Assembly: GCA_022457065.1 (NCBI GenBank)
Contig: JAJGBQ010000002.1
Location: forward strand, 434,001 to 498,000
Direction: 5' to 3'
Length of the DNA stretch: 64,000 nt
From: Curvularia sp. ZM96
Lineage: Eukaryota; Ascomycota; Dothideomycetes; Pleosporales; Pleosporaceae
The notes beneath the pieces are model-generated. The model had not been told where the DNA came from. It saw only the letters and a list, made by a program, of their open reading frames with translations, and ran no database searches. Position numbers and translations under genes: made by a program. This document shows, piece after piece, positions 54,803 through 64,000 of the stretch. Numbering within the stretch: position 1 is the first letter of the stretch; every line of letters starts with the position of its first letter.

Positions 54803-56034
54803 AATCCGTCTAGCACTAATCTCTATTAATACACCAAAATTAACTGAAACGGCGAAGAAAATTCCTCACATGACGTTGTCATACAGCGTTACAATACAAA
54901 TTGGACGCTATTCAAATATCTAGTAGTCGTTCCTGTTAGGCTTTGTGGTAGTTACGACGATCGATTTGTGAATATAATCTGAGAAAATATGTAGCTTTAA
55001 GGAAAGCTAAATAACATGTGATTTAAACAGTATCTCGTTTAGTTCACTCCATAGTCTTATCTTGTATGATCACTGTCAGCTTAAGATCTCTGACCCTTGC
55101 TCACGGAAATACGGGAGCCTTGCTAATAATCGGCGGCATGTCGGTAACAACAATCACCCAACAGGTTGGCGCATGCGGAGTAATGCATCAGAAATCATGC
55201 CGGGCCCGCGATTGAACACTAGGTTCTCGGCCTCTTGCCGGTGCCAAATGACGCCCATCATTCCTAGATAAGAATGGGCGTGTTTCAGGTGGACATCAGC
55301 TAACTAATGGGAACTTTACCTTAACCCCGCAGTGCTACTGCGGGGTCTTATCACACTGAAATGCACACCTGATTTTAACGAACTACCGAATCCTGACGAC
55401 AGTAGTCAATAGTTTTGAGTTACTCTTGGTTCATATGAAAATCTTATCAGGACACGTAGTTAGATACCTGCAGCTTAGTGCTTATAGTGTATGTCTCACT
55501 GGAGCGTAGAGTTTTTCCGCAAGAAATGGAAATCAGTGGCTTCGCTTTGAGTTACATGTTGTCCAGACGCATCAGTCTAAATTATCAATGGTTATGTTGT
55601 TCTAGGCGTTTTGATTATAGAGCACTAGAAGTAGATTAGATATGGTATATGCTAAGTTCCACTTAGAGGGGAGAGTAGATACAGTTCATGCCTTCTTTGG
55701 TGAACAAAGATTTTCGAATACAGTCGTTAGGTCTGAAAGTCATCTAAGTAGTATTCAGAAGACCTGATGCTGCGTACTGGCCTTATTGTTAGATTCTTCC
55801 TGCTTAGGCATTATCGTAATGATATCAGATATGAAAGAGTCCGCTTCAGCAATCATGCCTTTGTATACTTCCCAAGTAGTTAGTTTCCTCGTTGTTAGTA
55901 CACTTCCCCCGTGCATCACTGTTCGTTACCTTAGTGCTGTATCCAAATATCGTGTGACCTATGTTTCTACATTCTTAGGCGCTCTGCTACGAACCTGCTA
56001 TCCCTGTACGTATTTGCATGAGAAGTTCTCAGAT
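54803..56034. other. Intergenic stretch
   Basis: No gene was supported. The plus-strand frame at 55786-56127 overlaps the methyltransferase end and lacks protein features. Confidence 0.35.
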
Positions 56035-57006
56035 TCAAACGAAACTGGCAATCCAAATATCCATCGCGTGGACCCCCTTCTGACCCCCCGCAGTATCCCG
56101 CAAGCTCGCCTCGCACGCGTCCCGTAGAGCGAGGACTAGCCCCTTCTCTCTTTCACCACTGACATGTTTCTCTATTTCCTTCTCAAAAGAAGCAGAGAGA
56201 CAGGTTGAGACCTCCCATTGTCCATCAAGCAACCCCTCCTCAGCTTGCACGCGAGTCTCACTTTCCACCTCCCATCCAGCAGCTAGGGCTAGATCGGTGA
56301 GACGCTTTGGTCCTACTACAGTACGAATGTTCGAATCGCTCTTAGATTTGTGGCACTCTAATGCTGCTTGGGCGAGCGCAGCTAGTACGTGAGGCTGTGC
56401 AGAGGGGTGTGTTGCCACCAAAGACCACTCAGCAAGGAGGAGACGCTTGCTGTGGTCCCTAAGAGCACGAAAGGTGGAAAGAATGGTAGAGGGAGAAGAG
56501 AAGTACCATGCGGAGTGGGCGAGTACTGTGGCGTCGAAAATTCTAGTTTCACTAGCGGAGCGCGAGGAAGTGGAGGCAGCGAGGCGCAAGGAGGAGAGAT
56601 AATCTAAGGGGGGTTGTTGAACCCAAGTTATTCTTTTACCTAGAGGACTTTGCGATATGTGTTGTTGTGCTTGAGCGAGAGTATATGGAGCGCCTGCAGG
56701 AGACTTAATATACAATTTTTCCGCTCATAGTGCTAGCGTAGATAGGAGAAAGAATAGAGACGCACCATAGTTCAAGTCAGCTGGATCGACAGCAACAATC
56801 CTCCCCTCTTCACCCACAGCATGGGCAAGGACAGTTGTACAGTCTCCTTGCCCGCATCCTAACTCCAGTATCTTTGAGCCAGCGGGAATGTTCCAGTGCT
56901 GTAGGAGCACTAAGCGATGATTGGTTTGAGCGAGCTGGACATCAAAGTGCGAGGCGTCGTGTAGGGAGATACGGGCGAGAGATTCGGCGTCAGATTGGGT
57001 AGACAT
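56035..57006 (-). CDS. Class I SAM-dependent methyltransferase
   Basis: Two exons, 56766-57006 and 56035-56723, joined over a 42-nt intron, give 309 residues. Motif I is clear: KILELGCGQGDCTTVLA, followed by the acidic IVAVDPADL. Later parts carry FDATVLAHSAWYF (motif IV-like) and RLLLAEWSL. No signal peptide or membrane segment is present, so it is cytosolic. The family includes fungal small-molecule methyltransferases; ustiloxin and phomopsin clusters contain a methyltransferase (UstM, PhomM) that modifies the cyclic peptide. Whether this gene serves the precursor at 60 kb is open. The gene looks intact; introns this short occur in this genome. Confidence 0.8.
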
Positions 57007-57269
57007 GGTGTTTGTCAGGGAGTAAGACAGTCGTAGCCAAGGATTAAGTATGATTTTTTACTTGACGCTAGTACAGAAGATCACTGCCAAAAAGATAACA
57101 ACATCGCTCAACATACCTATTGGGGCAGGATCAGTTGACCACATACCTCGCTCACTTCCATCGCAAGACATTTACGCGACGAGCTCTTAGAGATTGATAA
57201 GTCATGAGATGTAGAGAATGAATCCATTTTACGCTAAGAATGACAACGAACTAGATCAACACCACTTCC

Positions 57270-58235
57270 CTACACCACCCACTCCTTCTTCCTCAACAAC
57301 TCAAACCCAAATCTTGGTACCATCTCAACTTGCATAAAAGCTACATGACATGCCACACGTTGACACCTCATCTCCACGACAAGATTCTCTGATTCACTAG
57401 GACAAGCAAACTCTACAGTCGTGCTATTGGGCTTGGCAGTAAGGTCTAGTACGCCGAGCAGCTCTCCACGCACTGGGAGTGTCGTGTACGATAAGTTGTC
57501 ATAGTCGAGCTCGTCCATGTTGGAAGATCCACTTGCCGATGTTGCAATGAGCTGCCACACCTCAATCTCTGTTATGTCTCCCTTGGTTGTCAAGTCTCTT
57601 ATGCGCGCAGAAGACTCAGGGGGCGGCTTCCAGCAAAGGGTACAAATATCGCTGCCTTCAGAGGGAATGGGAAAACGCATGACTGTCGAGTCCTTCTTTT
57701 CTGTCAGTAGCTGACCCTGTAACAACAGACAAATAGAATAAAAAAGGAATTTCTGAATATTCACCTCAACAGTAATGTAGACCTGCACAGCTTGACCCCA
57801 CACTGCATACTTCAGCTTTCGGCTAACCCGTGCAATTCTGTCCGGCCAAGCTCGATGATAAACCTGATGAGGAGGTTTGGCTTTTGCTGCCCTGTCCAAT
57901 CCCACCCTTTCATCACCATAGGGCAGCGCCTTAAGCTCGGAATCGGTAAAGGGATGCGCTAGATACTTCGACAGTGTAGCAGGAAGAAGAGCAATATTCA
58001 CAGCTGACAGCAAGGCTAGGGCCAAAGACAAGTATACGATAATCGTGGGTAGTTTGGATGAATTAGACGATGCCTGAGATAGGCTATTGCCCGTTGTTTC
58101 CAGCAGCGGGACAGAGTGCTCGTCCTCGGAAGAGACGCGCATCTCACATCCTGTACCATTGTCCTCATTGCTATGTTTGTGTTGCGCAAGAGAAGCATAC
58201 TTGGGTAAACTGGACTTCGCTTTGAAGAAGGGCAT
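57270..58235 (-). CDS. Single-span membrane protein, But2-like C-terminal region
   Basis: Two exons, 57765-58235 and 57270-57716; the 48-nt intron is in frame and could be retained. The spliced protein has 305 residues. An N-terminal cytosolic part is followed by a membrane span (LPTIIVYLSLALALLSAVNI), then LPYGDERVGLDRAAKAKPPH, RAWPDRIARV and a beta-rich domain (STVMRFPIPSEG, EIEVWQLIATS, PVRGELLGVLDL, VEFACPSESENLVVEMRC, MVPRFGFELLRK). This layout matches a conserved fungal family related to the C-terminal domain of ubiquitin-3-binding protein But2. The molecular role is unknown. It sits head-to-tail behind the methyltransferase; no functional link is evident. Confidence 0.7.
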   Translation of the reverse strand: MPFFKAKSSLPKYASLAQHKHSNEDNGTGCEMRVSSEDEHSVPLLETTGNSLSQASSNSSKLPTIIVYLSLALALLSAVNIALLPATLSKYLAHPFTDSELKALPYGDERVGLDRAAKAKPPHQVYHRAWPDRIARVSRKLKYAVWGQAVQVYITVEVNIQKFLFYSICLLLQGQLLTEKKDSTVMRFPIPSEGSDICTLCWKPPPESSARIRDLTTKGDITEIEVWQLIATSASGSSNMDELDYDNLSYTTLPVRGELLGVLDLTAKPNSTTVEFACPSESENLVVEMRCQRVACHVAFMQVEMVPRFGFELLRKKEWVV

Positions 58236-59025
58236 CGCGAGAGATAATCAAAGAACACGGCCGGAAGTGGGAAAAGAGGGGGGAGAGTACATCATGAGCG
58301 AAGGTAGGATCGAAACCGGCGGCGTATGCCTTTCTGCTAACTCTCCTTTTGGACATGAGGTGATTTGTTAACCATTGCACCATAACAAAGTTTGAGTCCG
58401 TACTAGACAGTACTTCGTTCGTGCGAGGGTAACACCCTTGCTAGCATGCGTAGGGGACGGGCCGAACCCCCAGCATTCCCAGAATTGCCGAAGATGTGGT
58501 TTGTTCTATCTTACTGGGTTTCACTGATAAAGAAGCTTTGGCAAGAGGCCGGCCGATTCTGTGGATCCGTCCCGCAGGTCGGAAGGAGTCACCTTGGCTT
58601 GAGGGTGAGTTTTAGTGCTGAGACCTGCATTCGCTGCTTTCTCGGTCAATCCTCCCCAACATCAAAGCATTACTCTAATCTTTAGGGCGCTATTGCACCG
58701 ACCTCTTCCGCCAACTTCCGCCACTAAACTTACCGACTATTTCGCTCACACAGAAATCTAAAGAAGATACCCCGCTTCAAGCTCGTATCCAGTATTACTG
58801 GGCCCATGTTAGCGGCATCGGCATTAAATATGAGCAATTCTACTAGATAAATAACAGCTTATGGAGTGTAGATGGATTGGTAAGTTTACTAACGTAGTGA
58901 CCTACATCGCCACTGGGACCTGCGCCGAAACAGGTCTACTAAACAGCGTCTAGACCATTTGAGCATACTTCAGCCTGACGCCGCTCTCTCCAGCGTACTG
59001 CACCTGACCATTGTTAGGTGTCTCA
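58236..59025. other. Intergenic stretch with a tRNA-like sequence
   Basis: On the minus strand at about 58295-58390 a GTGCAATGGTTAAC (A-box-like) is followed 60-70 nt later by GGTTTCGATCC (B-box-like). The acceptor and T stems do not pair well, so it is more likely a tRNA pseudogene or SINE head than a working tRNA. No protein gene was seen. Confidence 0.3.
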
Positions 59026-59680
59026 ATGCTGCTCACTGGGTTTCCCCTGTTTCTTTCGATCAGTGTCAACACTGCATGTGCCGCACATGCTGGCTTCCAT
59101 GTCCAATATCCATGGGCGTCTCGCCGTCCATATCCAAGCACCCGACCTGGACTAGAAGATTTCAAGCCTTTCTGCGGTATGTTCCCGTACCTACTCAATC
59201 CAATAGTATCAGTTTAGGGTAATATAGACAAGGTGATATCATGCGCAACCCTCAACAATACCCCGCTCGGTCTCGGGGTTTCCTCTCTTTCTCCGGCCAT
59301 CCTGGGGACCTAGTGACTGCTCTCTATACTCACAACAGAGTGCCGAAGAGGAGAGATGATTTTACGCGGATAATCTTCCAGGATGTGCCTATCTCGCTCT
59401 CTGGACAGTTATGTGTAAACGTTACGATGTCGTTTCAAATTACTCTCAACGAAATGGGAGTGATGTATTTCGAGGCACGGGATCCGAAATCAAGATATCT
59501 GGAACATTTTGTAAGTTTCTTTTACGAATTCAACTTCTATTGAATATAATTTTAACGCAGATACAGTGTGCCGATGTCCAGATGGTAGACATAGAAGCTT
59601 TACCTGAGGAGCATCCGGCTATGTGTGCGGCTAACAATGAGACGCTTATCCCAATGCCTGATGAATTCTTGCAGATGTAG
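59026..59680 (+). CDS. BIM1/X325-like secreted copper-binding protein
   Basis: Three exons, 59026-59176, 59233-59510 and 59561-59680, give 182 residues. The signal peptide (MLLTGFPLFLSISVNTACA) would leave a mature protein with an N-terminal or near-N-terminal His followed by GFHVQYPWASR, the copper-binding arrangement of LPMO-like BIM1/X325 proteins. Family cysteines and motifs follow: FKPFCG, a beta-rich middle (DLVTALYTHNR), GQLCVNVTM, and IQCADVQMVD near the end. There is no GPI-type C-terminus. These proteins bind copper and are linked to copper acquisition and cell-wall functions instead of polysaccharide cleavage. It lies 0.7 kb from the precursor-peptide gene; since tyrosinases and UstYa enzymes also depend on copper or metal, co-location is noteworthy but not proof of linkage. 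Confidence 0.75.
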
Positions 59681-60350
59681 GCTGATGATGGTAGTTTTCC
59701 CTGCTATTTTGATGTTTGAATCACTTCTTAAATCTGATTTGTGTACACGTTCAAGATAAGAAATGTGCTCAGGGTTTCTTACTATATATTTGATATAAAG
59801 TCTCATATCTATTTCTAGCAATTATAGTATAGAGCCCAAGCACGTATGTACTTGACATAGTGATGCTTGACCACGAAATACCACACATTCTAACATTCTA
59901 AAGACAAGCTCTTGTTACTGCACAACTATACTCTAATGAAAGGTGACAATATTTAACTGTATTGAATCGCTTTATAGAGCAGATCATTTAAGTGAGCCTG
60001 TAGTAGCTACAGAAGCCCAAGAACACAAGGCAAGCAAAAATAATATAGTGGTGCAAAAGCTTGATTGAGTGAGGTAACTTGGAAAGTGAGACTAAAAAAA
60101 CAGGATCTAAGCATAGACGCTATACCCACATAGGTAAGGTAGACTACCACAGACCCCACTACTGCTTATAGCGAACGTTTGAATACAAACTGCATAATCA
60201 ACAACTGCGTAACGAGTGGTAGACTTTTGGCACCAGAGAATTCTTCCCACTACATAGACGTTACCTGGGTTCATCAGGCGAGAGACTTGAAATGCCTGAA
60301 TAGAACCTGTCGACAACTGATAGATTTGTTGGATGTCGTGTTTATTGTAG
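59681..60350. other. Downstream region of the precursor gene
   Basis: The minus-strand frame 60107-60433 overlaps the precursor in another frame and shows no signal peptide or repeats. No other gene was seen. Confidence 0.35.
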
Positions 60351-60560
60351 CTATCCTCGTACTTCTTCGCTGTCGCTGGGACCGTACTGGTGGCGCTTCT
60401 CCTTGACAGCAGTCTCGCTGTCGCTGGGACCATACTGGTGGCGCTTCACATACATCTCGCTACGTCCAGCCGATCCAACCGCGGCAACTGCGGCGTTCTG
60501 CATAGGAATGGCATTGATTCCAATGCTCATCAGGCCAAGTAGAGCAATGGTGTACTTCAT
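60351..60560 (-). CDS. Secreted precursor peptide with two Kex2-preceded repeats (candidate dikaritin RiPP precursor)
   Basis: Single exon of 69 residues, ATG at 60560. Residues 1-17 are a signal peptide (MKYTIALLGLMSIGINA). A short Ala-rich spacer follows. Two identical nine-residue cores HQYGPSDSE lie at 41-49 and 57-65, each directly preceded by the Kex2 site KR (39-40 and 55-56). The first core is followed by TAVKE, and the protein ends EEVRG. Signal peptide plus KR-bounded repeats containing Tyr is the layout of fungal dikaritin precursors (UstA, PhomA, AprA), whose cores are cyclised by UstYa oxidases. A UstYa gene and a tyrosinase gene lie 1.5-3 kb away. Two repeats are few compared with UstA. 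An alternative is a Kex2-processed secreted peptide without cyclisation, such as a pheromone-like signal; no mating-factor motif is present. Confidence 0.75.
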   Translation of the reverse strand: MKYTIALLGLMSIGINAIPMQNAAVAAVGSAGRSEMYVKRHQYGPSDSETAVKEKRHQYGPSDSEEVRG

Positions 60561-62065
60561 TTTGATGATGCTAATGAGTTCACAAAAGTTGTGTAGTTGT
60601 GAGGAGGTATAGAAGATGAAGAGGTAAACTAATAAGATGTTAAGAGGAATATGATTGATGAGAATTTCGTACTTAGTGGCTGTCACATGGATATAAATAC
60701 TCTTCCTATCAGCGAAACAATATCTGCATAACAAGTCATATTGCTAGGTCCAAGCGTAACTCGTCCGAGGCCTGTATCTCTATCTTACCATTGCATCTAC
60801 CGACATGATTGAGCAACCGAAAAGCCTCTCAACATTCCAAACATAGTTTGGCTATAGTTACCAAGAGATCTAGATGATGCAGTAACGGGCCCTGTCAACA
60901 CCATAGTACTTCCGGCACCTTGTATACTTCCGGAATGCAGGACAAACTTTCCCCGCCTCGTTACAACTATTCTATCCGCACTTGGAAGTTATTGCGGTCC
61001 TTCTACAAGTACTCCTCTATACTTTTGAGGTATTTTTTTCATTGATGGGAGGTCTCGAAGCAGCATGGTAGATCTCACATGCAAACACACAGAAACTATC
61101 ATTATTCAATAGTTGTGACAGCAGACGCCATATGTTAGCACTTCCACAGAGGCACTAGGTTGACTAAAGAAGTAGTACATCGATTCTAAAGAACGTCTTT
61201 TGAGTATCACTTGTGGAACGAGTAGAGAAGATAAAGGAAGATCAGTTAGAGCCTTCTTCGTAATCCACAGTCTTTTGATAGGCCCCAAAATCTTTTCACC
61301 AATAGTCGTTTTGTTATTTACATACCTGAATCACATACATAAGGGTTTATCATTGGATGACACAACACTTAGTGGCTGTTCGGGCAATATCTTTGACAAA
61401 GATTATCAACCAATCTTTCTTTGACTAATACTCTAGTGCCTATCTACTGCTTCTCGGTTACTGTCTCTGAGTCTCCGTGTCCAAAGAGGAAATGAAACCA
61501 ACTAGTAAATATTCCAGTCCTGTTGCACGCTTCCCCCAGTCGTCGTACGATCAGGCTTTGCAAATAAGGTTCTGATCAGCATTTGGTCGGACATTAAGGT
61601 TGCGGCCCGTAAAAGGACCGAGATAATCACGCCATCATAGTCTGTGAGCGAATCGTTTGGCAGGCAAGGTTTCCGAAGCACGAAGGTGTTGTTCCCCACT
61701 TCCCGCTGCAGTATACTGCTTAACTAGACGTTCACAAACTATCCTATTGGTTCCCCACATACTAGTGCCAAATACGTTGTTGATCAAACGCTCCATATCC
61801 AGGTTACTAAGTTCTTCCAGAGAACATGTGTATTATATCTCAAAGGAACACGCGTAACGGAAACTGATTCTCGATTTTTGTGTCTTGGCAGCTGCTATGA
61901 CTATTTGTATACTACCAACTGGTCTGAAATTCGAATACTACAACATATTCTTTGAGTTCAGGTCTGCGAACATTCCATAGATGTATGGACTTGCTCTTCC
62001 CTTTTTTGGTTACACAGAGAAAAAAAATTTCAACCTCTTCCACATTATTCTTTGAAAGAACCGGG
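60561..62065. other. Intergenic region between precursor and UstYa gene
   Basis: No gene was supported. The region must hold the promoters of the divergently transcribed precursor and UstYa genes. Confidence 0.35.
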
Positions 62066-62741
62066 ATGCTCCCTATGCATCTCACATCCCAACACCATGG
62101 CCTGTTAGGCAGCCTCCTTGTGGTACTGAGCCTAGGTCTCATCTTGAATTTGGGCGCCCTCATCTTCTCCCTCCGTATCTTGACACGAGGAACCCGGCAG
62201 TATAGTACGAAAGATCTCAGAATTGATATAAACTTCGAATTGACATACAATAGCTTATCTGGAAGGCGATCGACCTCGTGAGCTCCCTATCGATGTCCGC
62301 ACCATCCAAAATCACTTCCACGACGACCCCGACCACTACAGACTAGAAGGAGATGCAGCCTGGGCTGAATGGAATGCGCTTCGTCCTCCTGGCTCAGGCT
62401 ATGTTTTCCTAGGAGAAGAGTATTATCCATTCGATGTCTCCATGTGGCACCAGATACACTGCCTTAACCGTTTACGTGCAGTGCTTCTCAATGGAGACGA
62501 TGGGTCTGACCATACAGAACATTGTTTTCACTACCTACGGGAGAGCATTCTCTGTGCAGCAGATACAACCCTTGAGGCAGGTGGTACGAGCAGGATCTTA
62601 GCGAACGGAGATCGTGTCGCCACAGGCATAAGGACCGATCATACCTGCCGAGATTGGAAACAGGTTTATGATTGGATGGCGAAAGAATATGAAAAATGGA
62701 CGCCTGACATGCATCGAAGGTTTAAAGAGCCCTCTCATTGA
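62066..62741 (+). CDS. UstYa-family (DUF3328) oxidase
   Basis: Two exons, 62066-62204 and 62254-62741, give 208 residues; the 49-nt intron (GTACGA...CAATAG) restores the family motif QYTYLEGDRPRELPIDV across the junction. A second in-frame ATG lies at 62075. Residues about 13-36 form a membrane span. The catalytic pair of motifs is complete: HQIHC (111-115) followed by LNRLR, and HTEHC (132-136) followed by FHYLRESILCAADTTLE. The W and G preceding them (WAEWNALRPPGSG, LGEEYY) are also conserved. UstYa proteins perform oxidative cyclisation of ribosomal peptides, joining the Tyr phenol oxygen to a side-chain carbon in ustiloxins and phomopsins. Its place between a KR-repeat precursor and a tyrosinase is the classic dikaritin arrangement. 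Confidence 0.9.
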
Positions 62742-63277
62742 AGAATGTAGTACGACGTAGACTAGGTTAGATGTGAACTATGGCAATATAGCACAATCTC
62801 AATTCTCGAAACTGCAACGAAATGAGAATTACAGTGAAGTCCACGCAAGGGGGTACCACTTGAGGCTTCGGAGAAAAGCAGATGTCCGTGCGCATGGGCC
62901 ACCTTCTTAGTTAATATGGGCCGATAGTTAGTGCTGCATGATAGTCAGACTATTGCATGGCGTAAGTGAAGATGTCTTTCCGCTGGCAGCCGGTATATTT
63001 GTATTGGCCAACTGGGTGGTTATAGTCACGTTCTAACCATTTGTTGTGCCTCCTCTTCTGACCAAAAAATGCTGGGCTATCGATAAACTCAAACCCCTCT
63101 TGGATACTCGGTTGTAAACACTAAAATCCTTGACCAGCAATTACGCGTCAGCTGTCATAATGTACTTTGCTGGAAACTATCTTACCGCTGACCCCTCAAG
63201 CGCCGTGATAACAAGCGCATGAATCGACACCCCTGTTGCCAGTCAACTATTACGGCATAGTCCTAGTTTGACATTTG
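62742..63277. other. 3' intergenic region between convergent UstYa and tyrosinase genes
   Basis: Convergent gene ends; no further gene or repeat was recognised. Confidence 0.35.
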
Positions 63278-64000
63278 TTACTCCTCGACATATTGGTAAC
63301 ATAATGGCCAAGCCTCAATGTCAAACAACATGCCCGGTGCCATGGGCACACTGTAAACGTCAAAGGGCATTGGATGGTCTACATTCACTTCGGGATCATA
63401 GCGTGGGTCCTGAGGGTCTTGTGCGTCCAAAGGCATACCAGAAAAGGCGGCGAAGTTCGATGCATGGTCATGTTGCCACTGTAGCGTTTGTATCAGTAAA
63501 ATTGCATCACGGCACTGCAAAACGAGCGGGAAGTATAGGATTCGGCAGCTTACCTTACTCCACAGACGATCAAGCTGTGCATGATGAAGCCAAAATAGTG
63601 GGTCATTAGGTGTGAAAGCTTCTACTATACCATGACAATCCTCCTCCGGTACTAAGTTCGGGCAGACTCCGGCCAAGTCGCCTCCAACAAAGTTATGGAC
63701 TGCATTGTGACTCCGTGTTAATTCCTTTTGGAATTTGAAAAAGTCACCTGTGGTTTTCTCGGTCGCATTGCGGATAAACTCCGGTGCAAGCGTCGTGTTT
63801 TGAGGTGTCTCGTGTATGAACCAGCCCGTTATGAGTGTTAAGTTTCTGCGCAGCCAATGAGTAATAGGCCACGCAAGCTCAAAGTCGCCTAGGGCAGAGG
63901 CAAAAGCGCCTGTGGCAACGGTACAGTCAGCCTCCGGGGAAGATTCGCAGTCTCCCGTTCCGCCCAGCCCGTATACAGGCGACTCCTCAAATACTGGCGA
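63278..64000 (-). CDS. Tyrosinase, UstQ-like (5' end outside window)
   Basis: The last two exons are seen: 63554 to the right edge, open in one frame for 149 codons, and 63278-63478, joined over a 75-nt intron (GTAAGC...CTACAG). The visible part contains the Cu-B site of type-3 copper enzymes: HNAVHNFVGGDLAG, then TPNDPLFWLHHAQLDRLW. An upstream region PVYGLGGTGDC and a C-terminus MPFDVYSVPMAPGMLFDI follow the pattern of the short fungal tyrosinases found in dikaritin clusters. The Cu-A half lies beyond 64000. UstQ/PhomQ-type tyrosinases hydroxylate or oxidise the Tyr of the cyclic peptide. The gene is convergent with the UstYa gene, 0.5 kb apart. The visible portion has no break. Confidence 0.85.
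   Translation of the reverse strand, partial: SPVFEESPVYGLGGTGDCESSPEADCTVATGAFASALGDFELAWPITHWLRRNLTLITGWFIHETPQNTTLAPEFIRNATEKTTGDFFKFQKELTRSHNAVHNFVGGDLAGVCPNLVPEEDCHGIVEAFTPNDPLFWLHHAQLDRLWSKVSCRILYFPLVLQCRDAILLIQTLQWQHDHASNFAAFSGMPLDAQDPQDPRYDPEVNVDHPMPFDVYSVPMAPGMLFDIEAWPLCYQYVEE

Noticed and set aside
58295..58390. tRNA gene on the minus strand suggested by A- and B-box-like sequences.
   Set aside because: Acceptor and T-arm stems do not pair and no clear anticodon loop forms; at most a tRNA pseudogene or SINE head.
60107..60433. Second open frame overlapping the precursor gene on the same strand.
   Set aside because: It has no signal peptide or repeats, its first part is the repeat region read out of frame, and no splice signals connect it to the precursor.
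1..64000. Possible stop-codon reassignment (TAG/TAA read as Gln), since several genes carry in-frame stops.
   Set aside because: Many intact genes here end with normal TAA, TAG or TGA at the expected family lengths, and the affected genes also have frameshifts. RIP-like nonsense mutation explains the data better.
1..64000. CRISPR arrays, bacterial operons or a phage.
   Set aside because: None of the repeats has array spacing, and spliceosomal introns throughout show a fungal nuclear genome.

Overview
The window looks like an accessory, repeat-rich stretch of a filamentous ascomycete chromosome, most likely a dothideomycete of the Pleosporales type (taxon inferred from gene content). Genes are split by short introns (about 42-75 nt) with GT...CTNAC...AG signals. 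Families are typically fungal: PTH11-type CFEM receptors, DUF7708-NACHT proteins, UstYa oxidases, BIM1-like copper proteins, GMC oxidoreductases and GH5 cellulase. Intact genes alternate with relics that carry frameshifts and in-frame TAG/TAA/TGA codons. These are mostly what C-to-T change at CpA gives, so RIP-like decay is the simplest reading.

Left part (1-24 kb): an ankyrin protein with a C-terminal membrane segment (cut by the left edge), a small Ser/Tyr-rich protein, a GMC oxidoreductase broken by one TAG, a receiver-domain protein, an Asp-nucleophile alpha/beta hydrolase, a six-exon NAD(P)-binding protein, an intact DUF7708-NACHT STAND NTPase, a NACHT-ankyrin relic, an LRR/F-box-like gene with one TAG plus a degenerate tandem copy, and a secreted UstP-like S41 peptidase.

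Middle (24-53 kb): a CFEM/PTH11 receptor, a pogo/Fot1-type transposase relic, an Rtc3-like SBDS protein, a mitochondrial-type protein, a carnosine-synthase-like ATP-grasp relic with seven in-frame stops, a membrane-anchored conserved fungal protein, a class III aminotransferase relic, a PUD-like secreted protein, a GH5 endoglucanase, a hydrolase relic split by a 151-bp hAT-type MITE with a perfect 8-bp target duplication, a HeLo/PigL_N-like protein with a Gly/Tyr-rich tail, and the 3' end of a decayed alpha-1,3-glucan synthase that holds an AT-rich inverted-repeat element.

Right part (53-64 kb): mostly intact and the most interesting. Two membrane proteins each carry two HxxHC motifs (distant UstYa-like), followed by a methyltransferase, a But2-like protein, a BIM1/X325-like copper protein, a 69-residue secreted precursor with two Kex2-type KR-preceded copies of HQYGPSDSE, a clear UstYa (DUF3328) oxidase and a tyrosinase running off the right edge. 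Precursor, UstYa and tyrosinase together match the dikaritin (ustiloxin/phomopsin-type) RiPP logic: secretion, Kex2 cleavage, then oxidative cyclisation at tyrosine. The core sequence is not one I recognise. The S41 peptidase 37 kb away could belong to the same pathway, but distance and intervening repeats make that only a possibility.
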